From assembly GCF_905220415.1 (NCBI RefSeq), contig NC_059545.1, positions 7,822,001 to 7,886,000 of the forward strand: a stretch of DNA of 64,000 bases. The letters run 5' to 3'. Of this stretch, positions 1-11,700 are shown piece after piece (within the stretch, counting starts at the first letter, position 1; each line of letters starts with the position of its first letter). The stretch comes from Colias croceus (Eukaryota; Arthropoda; Insecta; Lepidoptera; Pieridae). The notes beneath the pieces are model-generated. The model made no database searches, was not told the origin of the DNA, and saw only the letters and a list, made by a program, of their open reading frames with translations. The position numbers were made by a program, and so were the translations under genes.

Positions 1-65
1 GATATTATATTATGTATAATAATAATTCGATATATTAATTATTAATACTGTATTTCCATCATCAG

Positions 66-498
66 GTGAAAGACTACAACGGCGAGCGATCACTGGCCGC
101 CATGACCAAGTTCGTTGAAACTGACGGCGAGGGATCTGAGCCCACTCCCTCTGTGGTGAGTTTATTTTATAAATATTAAACTAAAATTACCTTTTTTTAA
201 TAAAAGTATTCTAGGTTTACTAATTGTTGTACCATTTTTGGACGAGCTAATAACAATTCTGCGATTGAAAGGAAACTACGACATTTTGTATTCATAGAGA
301 GAACTATATAAATGAATCAAAATGCAAGCATTAGAATTTGATAAATTATTTCAAAATATATTTTGTTGGATCATTTAAATCAAATTCATCCATCTTAATT
401 CTAAAATATTACGTTTAAAACAAAATCTTATTGTTTTTTCTTTGTTCCAGTCGGAGGAAGACGAAGACGACGAATCGGCGCCCAGAGACGAATTATAA
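66..498 (+). CDS. Protein disulfide isomerase family, C-terminal two coding exons (partial)
   Basis: Two coding exons are visible: 66-155 (30 codons, preceded by CAG and followed by GTGAG) and 451-498 (preceded by a pyrimidine tract and CAG, ending TAA). The first begins VKDYNGERSLAAMTKFVE, which matches the last strand-turn-helix of a thioredoxin-like PDI domain. The second is a short acidic tail (SEEDEDDES) ending PRDEL, an RDEL-type ER retrieval signal that marks a soluble ER-lumen protein. The acidic tail plus terminal signal is typical of PDIA1-type disulfide isomerases, which form and rearrange disulfides in secretory proteins. The active-site CGHC motifs lie upstream of the window, so I cannot separate a PDIA1 from a TXNDC5-type protein. 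Both exon joins keep the frame (phase 0). Confidence 0.8.
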
Positions 499-698
499 GC
501 TGTCAACATCCCGCTCTTTTGAGACTTCCATAGATTATATTGTACTGTATAGATTATAATTATTATGAATTAACACTTAACATGTGCATTTTGTAAGCTA
601 GGCTGTTAATTTTTATATTGTGTTGAGGTTGTACTTCATTTCGTTACGTTTTAATGTCGCTGGACACAAACAATTTTTTATAACAGATTAATAATTAT

Positions 699-704
699 AA
701 TAAA
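699..704 (+). terminator. Poly(A) signal of the PDI gene
   Basis: An AATAAA hexamer lies about 200 bases after the PDI stop codon. It is the first canonical signal in the 3' UTR and is the likely cleavage and polyadenylation signal. Confidence 0.5.
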
Positions 705-3047
705 TGAATTTTTTCTTTATTAATGATGGCCCCACTATTCTCAATGGCCAAATTGTCTATGATATTCTTTTTCCATTAATACTCTATCCTAAAGTTTGAT
801 CCGTTTAGGATGAACAATTATCTCAGTAATTTATTCGGTAAAGCATAATTTATTACATAATCAGCAGCATTAGATTATGTATGTGTGTATATTTATAATT
901 TCTGTATCATAATGGAATTATTTCACATTCCTAAGTACAAAGTTGAGTTACATCGAACAAGCGGTACGTCGCTTTTAATTCTTATTTTTTATATTTTGTA
1001 TAGCAACGTTTTATTTCATCACAAGGGACATTCGGTTAAGTAAAATGGTTTTGTGCCAAATTGGCATTTATTTTTATATAAAATAGATCAAAGGTGCTTT
1101 GAAAAAAAAATTAAGATCGTGTTTTTCAAGTTTGGTTGTTAAATGTAAATATTTAATTTGAATCAAATCCGCATTGTTGTCTTTATTGTGGATACAGAAA
1201 TTGATAAATAAAAAATATTAAATTATGTCTGCCTTTTATTTTCTTTCTCAAGTTATATTATATTACTGTATTATATTATATTATAGTACTGCATAAACCC
1301 TATTGCATAAAAATAATACAAAATACTAAAATATAATAAAGAGTGTGAACAAGCGGGCAGTAGGCTTATATTATGTGATCCTTACAACACAGACCACTGT
1401 GTCCCACTCACGGGGAATAGTAGATTTACACGCCAAAAAAAATGTGTGAACAAGCAGCGTAAATGTAAAAGATGAATTTTTACAAATACCTAATTGCAGT
1501 TATTTTTAATGTTTCCTTGATCTAACGAAACGCCCAATACCGACATTACACTAGCACGCATCGTGAATTAATATGCTGAGACGAAACATTAAATTATTTA
1601 AAAAAATATCTACACTCAGAGCTGAGGGCCTGCAACTGCGGCGGTCAGGGTTATAACCGTTACGTGAGTTTTTATCCAAAAATTTACATGCAAATATTAG
1701 AGACCAATAGCAATATCAACCTATTATGTAAATCGGGTAAAAACAAGGTTTGCACACAAAATTTTCATTTTGGAGGGGGATTTAGCAAATCTATTATATT
1801 ATCTACATTACTCGCTTGTAATTTTGGGCAATTAAATGAAATACCCTGAGTAATATGAGATATATTGAAGTGAAACTTCTTTAGGCGCGTAGAGAGTAAA
1901 ATTTCGAGGTCGCGTCATGGATTAAAGCGATGATTTTGGTATCTTTGAATCTTGCCAAAGAAATTTCACTTCTGAGATGTGTGCTCGGAACACACGCTGG
2001 TTTTTTTTGTTTTTGTCAGTGTCAAGACTAGTGAAGCTAGGGGAGTGGTTAGTGGAAATTTAAAATATTATCAAGGAAAGAAAAATAAAACAATAAATTC
2101 GCAGATTTCATTTATTATCTTACATACAACGATTAAAACATAAAATAACTCTTTTAAATTATTAACATTAAGCTTGTTCCATGTATAATTATCACATTAA
2201 CCATACAAGTGAGTCGAATGGAATGGCTTCGAATTATAAAACGTATGCGTTAATTTAATTAAAAATAACCATTGGCTTGATAAAGAGCAGGCGTGTATAA
2301 TATGGTATAATTTGTACGCACTGTTCACGCTTAAATATTTAAGCTGTGTTCACACAAGATTTACGTTGTGAAATATGTAATATGCAAAATGTTTGTTCCT
2401 AAATTATAAGTTTTTCTTTTGACTTTGCAAATCGCCAAAGTTATATGAACTATGAAGATTCATTCGTCACAAAGGAAAAAGTAATTTTAATTATAAAATG
2501 GAGACAAAACGATTCGAGGATCGAAGACATAATGCACGACGACACAGCATGGCGCTTTTATCAATCAGTTAAATGCAATTTATTTTAAATAAATAATAAA
2601 TAATTTTTATTATGCTCTGAATAATTGTCGAGCCGTATTGATCGTTTTTAAAATTACAAAGCCAATGACTATAATATAACATTAATTAATTAATTAATAA
2701 TAATAAATTTCATACACATGGAAACATTGATATTTCAATAAATTTTTAAAAATGCATTACCAAACAATAATTAGTTCAATATAAATCAAGAAAACCCCAT
2801 GATATTATAAAGTATACGTGTATTACATTAAAATGTTGCTCATTCACAAAAATGCTGCACTTTCAAAAACCATTACATATAAAAACAATACAATATCACA
2901 TTTATTTCCGTGTACGTTCACACAAAGGCAAAGTGTTCTTGTAAACTGTTTGTGTGAAACAATTTGTTGTTTGTGTCCAGTCGAATGGCCATAGACAAAA
3001 TTGTATGAAGCTGAAAAACTCTAGTTTAAACCTATACTAAGTGCAAG
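705..3047. other. Intergenic AT-rich region, no gene seen
   Basis: No exon with coding character or splice signals was found on either strand. The stretch contains one dispersed repeat (1867-2005), listed separately, and otherwise simple AT-rich sequence. Confidence 0.5.
1867..2005 (+). repeat. Dispersed repeat, second copy inverted at 9388-9515
   Basis: This copy and the reverse complement of 9388-9515 share the landmarks GCGTAAAATTTC-like, GGTCGCGTCATGG and ATCTTTGAATCTTGCCAAAG in the same order, with a divergent GC-rich 3' part. It is an old interspersed repeat. I do not recognise its class and see no terminal repeats or coding content. Confidence 0.6.
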
Positions 3048-3055
3048 GCTATAAC

Positions 3056-4210
3056 CTTAGAGTATAAATACTATCTATAGAGTGCGAACAACCAAGTGGG
3101 AACAGTAGGCACAGGTGGGAACAACACGACGTTCCCGCCGCGAGCGCTCGCAGTCGTGGTTGAGTGCTCACGAAGTGCGTTGCTCTGGATTTTTTTTCAT
3201 ATTACGAATAAACATGGTGAAATGTGCTGTTCTATCTTGCAAAAACGATACTAGAAAATACACAAAATTGAAATCCACTATCACATTCCATCAGTAAGTC
3301 GATTGTTATACTTATTTTTATGAAAATAAATCTAGCATCGCGGGCGTGAAGGGTAGGTGAGAGGCGGACACGCGCAGGCTTGCTCGCGCGCCTCACTGCC
3401 GCCACGTGATCATAGTGATGTGACCTGACCAACGCTGTACTCGATATAAAGTTTACTAGAAGAACTATATTTTAACAAATTATTTATTTAACTTAAAATT
3501 TAAAACTCTTTTAAAAATGTATTATAAATATATTTGTGGTGTGTTTTGTATGATACACTTTCTAATATGAATGCGAATGTAAATGTAAAGTATGTAATGT
3601 TACGATATATTTTCTGAACCGCTAAATTGATTTTGAAGATTTTGATAGTAGAATGGATAAAATTAAATAAAAAAATTATTAATATTATTTATTAACTATT
3701 TTATCATTTTAAATTATTAATTATTTCTTAATATTTTTTACCATTTTTAAAACATTATTATTATGGTTTGATTTATTATTAAAGAAATAGCACTAAACCT
3801 GATCTTTTATTTTATTAACTTTATTATTTAAAAAGTACTCACGTTTTTCTGATATTCCAATTAAACATATTTTTTTAAAGTACTTATAATTAATACAAGA
3901 AAATTTCATATATAATATTTAATATTCAAATGGAATAAACAAACTTTATTCAGTTGGTAGACAAATTTAAAATTACATATTTATACTTTATTCGTATATT
4001 TTTCCTTTAATAACTTATTGAACATAAAATTTACTTATGATACATATTTATTTACATAACTTATCGACAGTTCAACACGCAATTGATACCTACCCATCCC
4101 TATTTGTCACACACACATCTATATAGTATCTATAGCTCATCTGCCTACGATGCGCAATAAGCAATTTGTGCAATACACTCGCTCTATACTATTGTAATAT
4201 ATACTCTAAG
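3056..4210 (+). mobile_element. P-like (THAP) DNA transposon, non-autonomous, 8 bp TSD
   Basis: The element is bounded by a perfect 8 bp direct repeat, GCTATAAC, at 3048-3055 and 4211-4218. Its ends are inverted: CTTAGAGTATA at the left and TATACTCTAAG at the right, with weaker inverted similarity continuing inward through a TATAGAG(T/C)GCG block. Inside, at 3214, is a THAP-type first exon. An 8 bp TSD together with a THAP DNA-binding domain is the known combination for the P-element superfamily. At 1155 bp it cannot hold a full transposase, and the interior from about 3.45 to 4.05 kb is AT-rich with no further coding similarity. It looks like an internally deleted copy. The superfamily call is inference; the TSD and TIR are directly visible. 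Confidence 0.8.
3214..3293 (+). pseudogene. THAP-domain first exon of a P-like transposase (fragment)
   Basis: The exon opens MVKCAVLSCKNDT and ends ITFH just before a GTAAGT donor at 3294. M-x-x-C-x4-C followed by a phenylalanine-histidine pair is the N-terminal half of the C2CH THAP zinc finger, which binds the transposon ends in P-element transposases. The second Cys-His pair and the AVPTY-like end of the domain should be in a following exon, which I cannot find in the element. It is therefore probably a fragment left by internal deletion. Confidence 0.65.
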
Positions 4211-4218
4211 GCTATAAC

Positions 4219-5049
4219 GGTAAGCTATTATTATGAGTCGGCAAGCATGTCGAGAACTTGTAAGGTCCCATATTTAAGGCCTTTAGTACTATACGATATA
4301 TTGGATTATTGATTTTCACTCTAAATCTAAAACGCCACTAATCTATCGATTGTTTATATTAATTATAATAAATTAGTAGTGACTTTATAATGGAGATGGG
4401 TTTCGCGCGTCGTTTTGAACCCTAGATAATAATAATATTATCAAAGATGGTAACAATAAAGCTAGTCAATGAATTTGTTTGTCCCCAATACTTCAATAAT
4501 CTGTCTCTATCGCTCTCAAGACTTTTGGCTCAAGCAAGAAAGAGACAAAATAATTATCAGTTGTTTATCGATAAACATGGGACATTGATACTTCATTTTA
4601 ACGGTATTTTCTTATTAAATATTTTTACAAACTAATCAATACATTATAATAACAATAAAAAGTTAAATATAATAATCTTTATTGGGTAAAAATTAACTTA
4701 TTACTGCATTAATAAATATTAAATAATAATACAATTCATAGTAAAAAATGGCCAAAAAAATTAATTATCAAATTGATTGAAAAAAAGCATTGATTGATTG
4801 TTTTTAATAACATTTGTAAATAGTTTCCCAGTGCGTTAAATAAATATTAATACATAACGTATTGCCTTAAATCTAGAAAAATAAAAATGAAAACTAACGC
4901 ATATAACTTTTGTGTAGTAAAGTAACCATCGGCTACAAAGTATCACGTTTGAATAATGATTTATAATGGTGTCTAAAATTGGTGGTATTTTGTATTGATA
5001 AAGTATTAATTTCTATGAAAAAAAAACTACCAGGGCCCCGGGTAAACAA
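4219..5049. other. Intergenic, no gene seen
   Basis: AT-rich sequence with no splice-bounded coding segment. A possible 62-codon reading frame at 4447-4635 has no recognisable composition or motif. Confidence 0.5.
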
Positions 5050-5225
5050 AAAACGACGTGTGGCACTCGGCCCTCGGGGACGGCCGTGGTAAAGCTATTG
5101 CATGCTATGCCTTCAAACCACACCTCCGCCCGTCGGAGTGGGGAGCGTGAGGTTTTTTCGTTACGGAATATCTCGATTCGGTCCCCGCGCTCAAGGCCCG
5201 CGATAGAAGCTATATGCAATAGCTT
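5050..5225 (-). repeat. GC-rich ~170 bp dispersed repeat, copy 1
   Basis: This is a strikingly GC-rich block in AT-rich surroundings. Its reverse complement matches 18821-18987 almost base for base over about 165 bp. In that orientation the unit starts AAGCTATTGCAT and carries the inverted word ATGCAATAGCTT about 120 bp later, so it can fold on itself. No tRNA-type box or reading frame shared by both copies is obvious. The class is unknown to me. Confidence 0.75.
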
Positions 5226-5530
5226 AAAACATAATTATAAGTAATATTAAAATTTTTAGCGCGAATATGGAGTTGTGATAGTTGTTCATTTGGATATTGA
5301 TTATAATCTATTTGGTATTTTAGAGGGACCCACGGTAATACAAAGTAACGGATATCAAGTTAATATAAATTCATTTTTTGTCTTCTCAATTGTTTCTTGT
5401 TAATCTGTGGGTGGGTATTTATAATAATTATGCCTAGTTTGCACACACAGAAACACTATGCTGCAGTTTATAGCGCAAATATGTTTTATTTCATTCTTTT
5501 TAATTTATCAGCCAGTGACATTATAACGAT

Positions 5531-5629
5531 TTATTTTATTTGCAGTGCAAACATAGAGTCTTGATCCTTCATATTTTTATATACTTCATTTATTGATTCA
5601 GCAATAGCCCGACCCACTAAATCTTCCAT
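5531..5629 (-). other. Short ORF repeating the TOM1 C-terminal motif (possible alternative 3' end)
   Basis: A 32-codon open frame on the minus strand starts MEDLVGRAI and contains KDQDSMFAL at 5543-5569, then three more residues and TAA. The same eight residues DQDSMFAL are the true TOM1 C-terminus at 5765-5788, and they recur at 5685-5708. Codons differ synonymously between copies (TTC/TTT, GCG/GCA, CTA/CTG, CAA/CAG). It lies just downstream of the annotated TOM1 stop, on the same strand. It could be an alternative terminal exon or a decayed duplication; a clean acceptor is not obvious. Confidence 0.4.
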
Positions 5630-5684
5630 TTGTATTTGTTAATTATTGATTTAGACCCCCCCCTCCCCCAATTCATATCTTCAA

Positions 5685-5708
5685 CAGCGCGAACATAGAG
5701 TCCTGATC
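5685..5708 (-). other. Second extra copy of the TOM1 C-terminal motif
   Basis: The minus strand encodes DQDSMFAL here, with GAT CAG in place of the GAT CAA seen in the true exon and CTG in place of CTA. A CAG dinucleotide-type acceptor inside the motif would put GAC-TCT-ATG in phase 0, the phase that exon 12 leaves. Splicing there would give DSMFALLKI and stop. Splicing use is speculative; the sequence repetition is directly visible. Confidence 0.4.
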
Positions 5709-5761
5709 ATGATCTGTTAGTGACATTTATTTCTCTAACAGGACTCTGTCGTTATATCGCT

Positions 5762-8700
5762 TTATAGCGCGAACATAGAGTCTTGATCCTTGTTAATCTG
5801 CCTGTGTCTCGCGGCCGGTGTTGGTGTCGTGTTGTTAGTGTTGGTGTTAGTGTTAGTGTTGGCTGGTGGCAAAGTGTCAGCGGCTGCGGCTCGTTCCGCG
5901 AGGAACTTCTCGAAGTCACTGCTTGTTACAGACTCTTGCCCTGTCGCTTCTGTTGCCGCCTGTTTATAAAGAAAGAATGTTTTTTTTAGCACCACACAAT
6001 ACAAACGGAAAAAAAACTTTATGAGAAATAATATAATAATATGAGAAAATTTTTATAGAATGTAAAGAATTGTTTCTGTAAGTGTTGAGTATTGTGTAAA
6101 ATATAAACTTTCTTTAAAACAAATAAAAATACTGTGAGATAAAGGAGTGGTTTCGTTGCAACTTACAAACAGTGCGTGGATTTATTATATGTTTATAGGA
6201 AAGGATTATATTTTTGGTGCGTTTGAACACTTAAAAGTAAGCGTCGAAGGTCGACTTTACTTGGAATCCTATAGTTATATGGACTTTGGACCCTCTTCAT
6301 TTTTTTTCAAGATTTCAATACTATATAAATCTCGATGTGATTGACACCGAAACCTACATTTTGGGTACAGATTTATGCTTATATTCGATGCGTTAAATTA
6401 CAGTATAAAAAATAAATAAACTCTATTCTTTCGCATAATACAAAGCAAAATGAATAATTCTGAAGTATAATCTTTTTTTACAGTGCCAAAAGTGCCAGTG
6501 CGTAAAAATTAAAAAAAAAATAAAGCAAAATTCACCTTCTCTTGTTCTAACCAAGCGGATATCTCATCAATTTCTCTTTGATCCATTCCCGACGGCTGTT
6601 GAAAATAAATTATATACATATATGTAAGAAACAAATAAAAAAAAACTAAATTAACATTAAAAACGCAATATTTCCTTTAAATGAAATAAAAATATATTAC
6701 AAAAGAAAAAATAAAAATTAACAGAATTAATAGCTCTAATAATAATAATTATTATCAATTCAGCGTCAATAATAAAAATAATATAACTGTATTCTAAAGA
6801 ACTTTGGCTGCTTAACATATATCTTTGTTTCTAGAGATCCCTAAAAATTATTTTGTTAAACCAGTCTGGAGAAAGAAAGAACAAAATATTATTCTTCGGT
6901 GCTTTACACGAAGGAAAGAGACATACTACATTATGGTACTGCCACCTTCCTTGTCTTTCTTTTGGAGATACAACTGGAAGCCTTTTCTTAAATCTGTACG
7001 AGATAAATATGTGTTTTTCTTTTACATTTTACATAACGTTTTACTTACAAGAGCCTGTGCTTGAGTGGGTCTAGTGCTGGCGATGGTCGCCAATCCAGCC
7101 GTGGCTTGTTCTTCCAAATTATCCGCGTAGCTGCTTCCGCTGCAAGTATTTATTTAAAATATAAATTAATAGAAAAAAAATGTTTATACAAACTATGAAA
7201 ATAGTCAACTAATTAGTAATTATGTATGTGGCAACGAGTCAATTTTATATGGAAATAGGTAGTTACTTTCCTTTTATTTATTGAAACGTTAAGAAAAGTT
7301 TTTGGTATTTTGGTACATTACATGCAAATTTTAAAATAAAAAAAAATGGAAATCATACACATACCCATACACATACACATAATTATACACATACACATAC
7401 CCAGTTTTAGTAGTTTCGTAGGAAACATTACGGGACTGGGCAAACATATCAAACTCGTCCTTAGAGCCGCTCGGAGACTTTTCTTCGTGGTTATCCTTTA
7501 CACCTAGATAATAGAACACATATTAAAATAAATTAGCATGAGTTCAATATAATTTCATAAATTTTATTATCAAGATGACTCACTTAGTTTGGCAATATCA
7601 GGAACGTCATCGCTTAGGTCGATCAAGGCATCATCATCTTGTTTCGGGGCTGAAATTAATTGAAAATATCGGTCAAAAAACAAAAAAAAAATTTATCTGT
7701 TGTAACATATAAATTAATCTCATGCATATTTGAAAGTCTTTGAAGATTTAAACTCACGAGAAACGGTTCCGGGCACTCCCATGGCGGCACCCAAAATGGC
7801 GGACGGTGTTGCGACGCCTGTTGCTGCGTTTCTGTTAAAAATAATTATTATTTCATTAGAAAGAGATCATAAGTCGTGAGAAAAGTTAAGAATACATATT
7901 TTTTTCTTTTGTTCATCAAAAATCAAAATCTTGCATTATGTCGTATTTTCCGTTGTGACCTGCGTCTCCCGCCCATAGAAAATTTTACACCTACCTGATG
8001 ATTGTTATTAGTGCTGGTTGCTTGTGAATCATGACGACCATACTAATAATGCAGTAGTAATGTACCCGTCGCTGATGCACCTGTGGAGATATATCCTAAA
8101 AATATGCGTCGTGACGTGGTATGACGTGTCGTGACATGACGTGTCACGACGTAATATCCTGTCGCTGATGTATCTGTGGTGATATATGCTAAAATCCGTG
8201 ACGTGTTACGACGTGACGTGTTGTGACGTGACATGACGTAATATCATGTCGCTGATGTATCCGTGATGATAAATGCTAAAAACCCTTGACGTGTTGTGAC
8301 GTGTCGTGACATGTCGTGACGTGTTGTGACATGTCGTGACGTGTTGTGACATGCCGTGACGTGTCACTAGCCACACGCGTGCGCGCACCGGTTGCTGGTG
8401 AAGCGCGCGTGTCGCAGCAGCAGGTTGTGCAGCTGGTCGTTGGTGAGCAGCAGCGCGGCGGTGAGCGGGCACTCGTCGGCCACGCGCCCCGCCAGCTCGG
8501 CCACGCGCGTCTGCATCGCACGCAGCGTCTCCGCCAACTCCTAAACGTTTGAAACGTGATGATTTTTAAAAAAAGAATGTGTTTTTTAACATCACTATCA
8601 CTACATAGTATAAAACAAAGTCGCTTTCTCTGTCCCTATTTCCCTATGTCCCTTTGTACGCTTAAATCTTTAAAACTACGCAACGGATTTTGATGCTGTT

Positions 8701-11700
8701 TCTTTTAATAGATAGAGTGATTCAAGAGGAAAGTTTAAGTATATAATTTATTAGGTTTTAAACAAAGCGGACGAAGCCGCGGGCGGTAAGGCGGTAAAAA
8801 TAAAATGTGTTTTTTAGCAATTCATTGATAAGATATTTTAATAACGTTATAATAATATCATGGTAGGCATTTGAATTGTAATAAACATGATAATGTCATT
8901 ACGAATGAGGGTGGTGGGGGGTGGGGAGGGTTTTCTATTATTTTTTTTTTGCACAATATAATTACACAAAAATATTCAATACTAGCTGTGCCGCGCAGTT
9001 TCACCCTCGTGGCTCCGCTCCTGTTGGTCTTAGCGTTATAAATATAATATATATATACTCCTCGGCCTATATTACTCGTGGATAATGTAGCTTTCGAATG
9101 GTGAAAGAATTTTTAAAATCGGTCCAGTAGTCTATGAGCCTATTCATTACAATCAAACAAACAAACAAAGTTTTCCTCTTTATAATATTAGTGTAGATAA
9201 ATAATACTCACGTCCAACAGCTGTATATCGGAGTCATGATGCTGTGTGTACGGCTGCGCAGTGAGCTCGTTGAGCATGTCGCTCATCACGCTCATGTTGC
9301 CCTCCACCACTGCCAGGTCCGCACGAAGCTTCGCGGTTTGGCTCTCTGAGAGCGTCACCTACAAAATTACATAAATTAAAAAAGCGTGGGCGAGCGCACG
9401 TGTCAGAGGTACAACTTCTTTGGCAAGATTCAAAGATACGGTATTGCCATGACGCGACCTTGAAATTTTACGCTCAACGCGTCTAAAGAGTTCAAAAGTT
9501 ATTTTTAAGTGAAACTTCACTTCAAAATATTAAATAACTATTGGATTTTAATTTCATTTATAAGTTACGCAAAATAAAATAAATCATTATGGAAATGCAA
9601 AATGGATTTCCAAGTCAATTGTTTCTTTCTTAAGACATTTGACACAAAATTGACACAGGGCATTTTCCTCTTCTTAGTTGAATCGTCGATCGTCGAAACC
9701 CTTACTTTTCTTTGTTCAGTGTTCGTAATAAGTGTGTTAGTAGGCAATTATTTATATTTTAGTGTCACACTTTCTAAAATTCTATTGCAAGATCAATCAA
9801 GCGTGACAATGCTATTTTCGATACAACGAAAGCTCAAAACTTTCTGAACATTACACATTTGAAAGATTAACAACTCAATTTTTTTATAAGCACGTATATT
9901 TTTTTATACTTGAACTCTACCACCACATTATGTCTGTTTTTTATTATCAATACAAAACCCATTCGACCATCGAGGCCGACTAAAAAATTTGCCTTGCTAT
10001 AATTTTTTCATCAAGAAATATCGCTAATCTTACCGTTCCCGTATTATTTTCTAATGGAATCCGACTAGGCGAGGTTTGCGGTAACACAGAGCGTTGCGGC
10101 GAACCGACAACCGGCTCTCCGCTATCTGGTACACTCTGAAAATTTATGCTCTGTGAAGATTTGAGCATTTATGTTCGATTTTTTTAATAAAAAAAATAAT
10201 AATTTGTTCGAGTCATTTTCACTTAAAATTGTATAGACTTAGGAAGCTATGAAATTTTTACTCTTTTAATTTTTATTTTTTTTTGCTTTTTGGCTATTTT
10301 TTGAAATGGAGAAGCTGTTTCACACATCCAAAACTAGCTATAACGATTTTTTGCAACAATGCCAACAGTTTTCAAGTGTAAAAGTGTTCTTAAGAGAACT
10401 TCAGTTAGTTCTTAACAGCTTATACATAAGAAAGAAAGTTAGACAACATACACGAAAATTAAACCAAAGTAATTAAAGTTTGTTGATTTTAATTTTATGA
10501 AATCCCCATTCCTTTACACGCTACATGTGACAAACATTAGGTACATTGTTGACCTCACCCACCACACATAGCGTATCAAATAACGAGGTGTCACAGATTA
10601 AACAGAGGCCATACTACCGGGTGTCAAATGTCACTTGTATAACTATAGGCAATTGTTTTAACCGCTGCTTCATCTAAGTGGCTAAAAGTATTGTATGACT
10701 GCTTTCTATTGTACATTTTCACTTTATAAACAGACAGTTAAGTATGTACAAATGTTGTAATAACTTATGACAATTTATAGTTTTTAAATCTTATTAATAA
10801 GAGAAGACTACTGAATAGTAATGGCATAAAGGGTGACAATCCAATTATCGATGAAAACTATTTAGTGTAATTTGGTTTAAGCAGGTATATAAGATTACAA
10901 ATGACGAAACCCGACTCAGTAGTGTCGTACTTATAAGTCATAGCATAAAGTCATAGCATATATACCTAACATAAAATACAATTAAATAATATAAGAAATT
11001 TAATTTCATATATTTATTATTAAGCCTTAATGGGGATGTAAGTTATGACTTCAATCTCAACAAAATAAAGGTTTATTTTCAGTGTACTTACTCTCTGCGG
11101 TGTAAATATAGGTGCCATGGCGTCCAAATCGGTCATCGGGAACTCAACACCTTTAGTCCGTAATTCATTGTACACTTGTACTACACCCTACAAGATAAAA
11201 AAATTATAAGCAAAACTATAAAGGTTGAATCATTTAGGGATTTTTTTTAAAGGTAGGCATTCAACTCAAGTACTAATAGGTACGCGTCAATCTGGAACCA
11301 TTCTCGAGATATTTTTTTTTATTTTTAATTATTTAAATAACAAAAAATGTATCATAGGTACTTAATCCAGTTTAAGAGCTGTACCCAACGGAGTTTTGTA
11401 TAAATTCCAACGTATGCTGGGAATTTTATTGGCGATCTAATTCCTCTAATATCTTCGTGATACTAGTTCACAATAAGTTTGAACAATATACGATGACTTA
11501 AATTTATGAAAACAAGTTACCTATTTCCACGAATTCCAGTTGAATAAAAATAAAAACATATATTTTCTTTGAAATGGCTTTGATTTTATCAATCTTATCT
11601 GTGAAAATTGAAATCGAGATTACATCATTGCAATGCGCTTCTCCGCTCGATTGGAGCGAGTTTTTATATCTTTTATTGTTAGTTTTATATAAACTAAGAA

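Noticed and set aside
8041..8370. Possible CRISPR-like array
   Set aside because: The units are short, degenerate and without unique spacers, and the genome is eukaryotic; it is a minisatellite.
8206..8552. Overlapping frames on both strands near 8.2-8.5 kb
   Set aside because: They come from the minisatellite and from other frames of GC-rich TOM1 exon 7.
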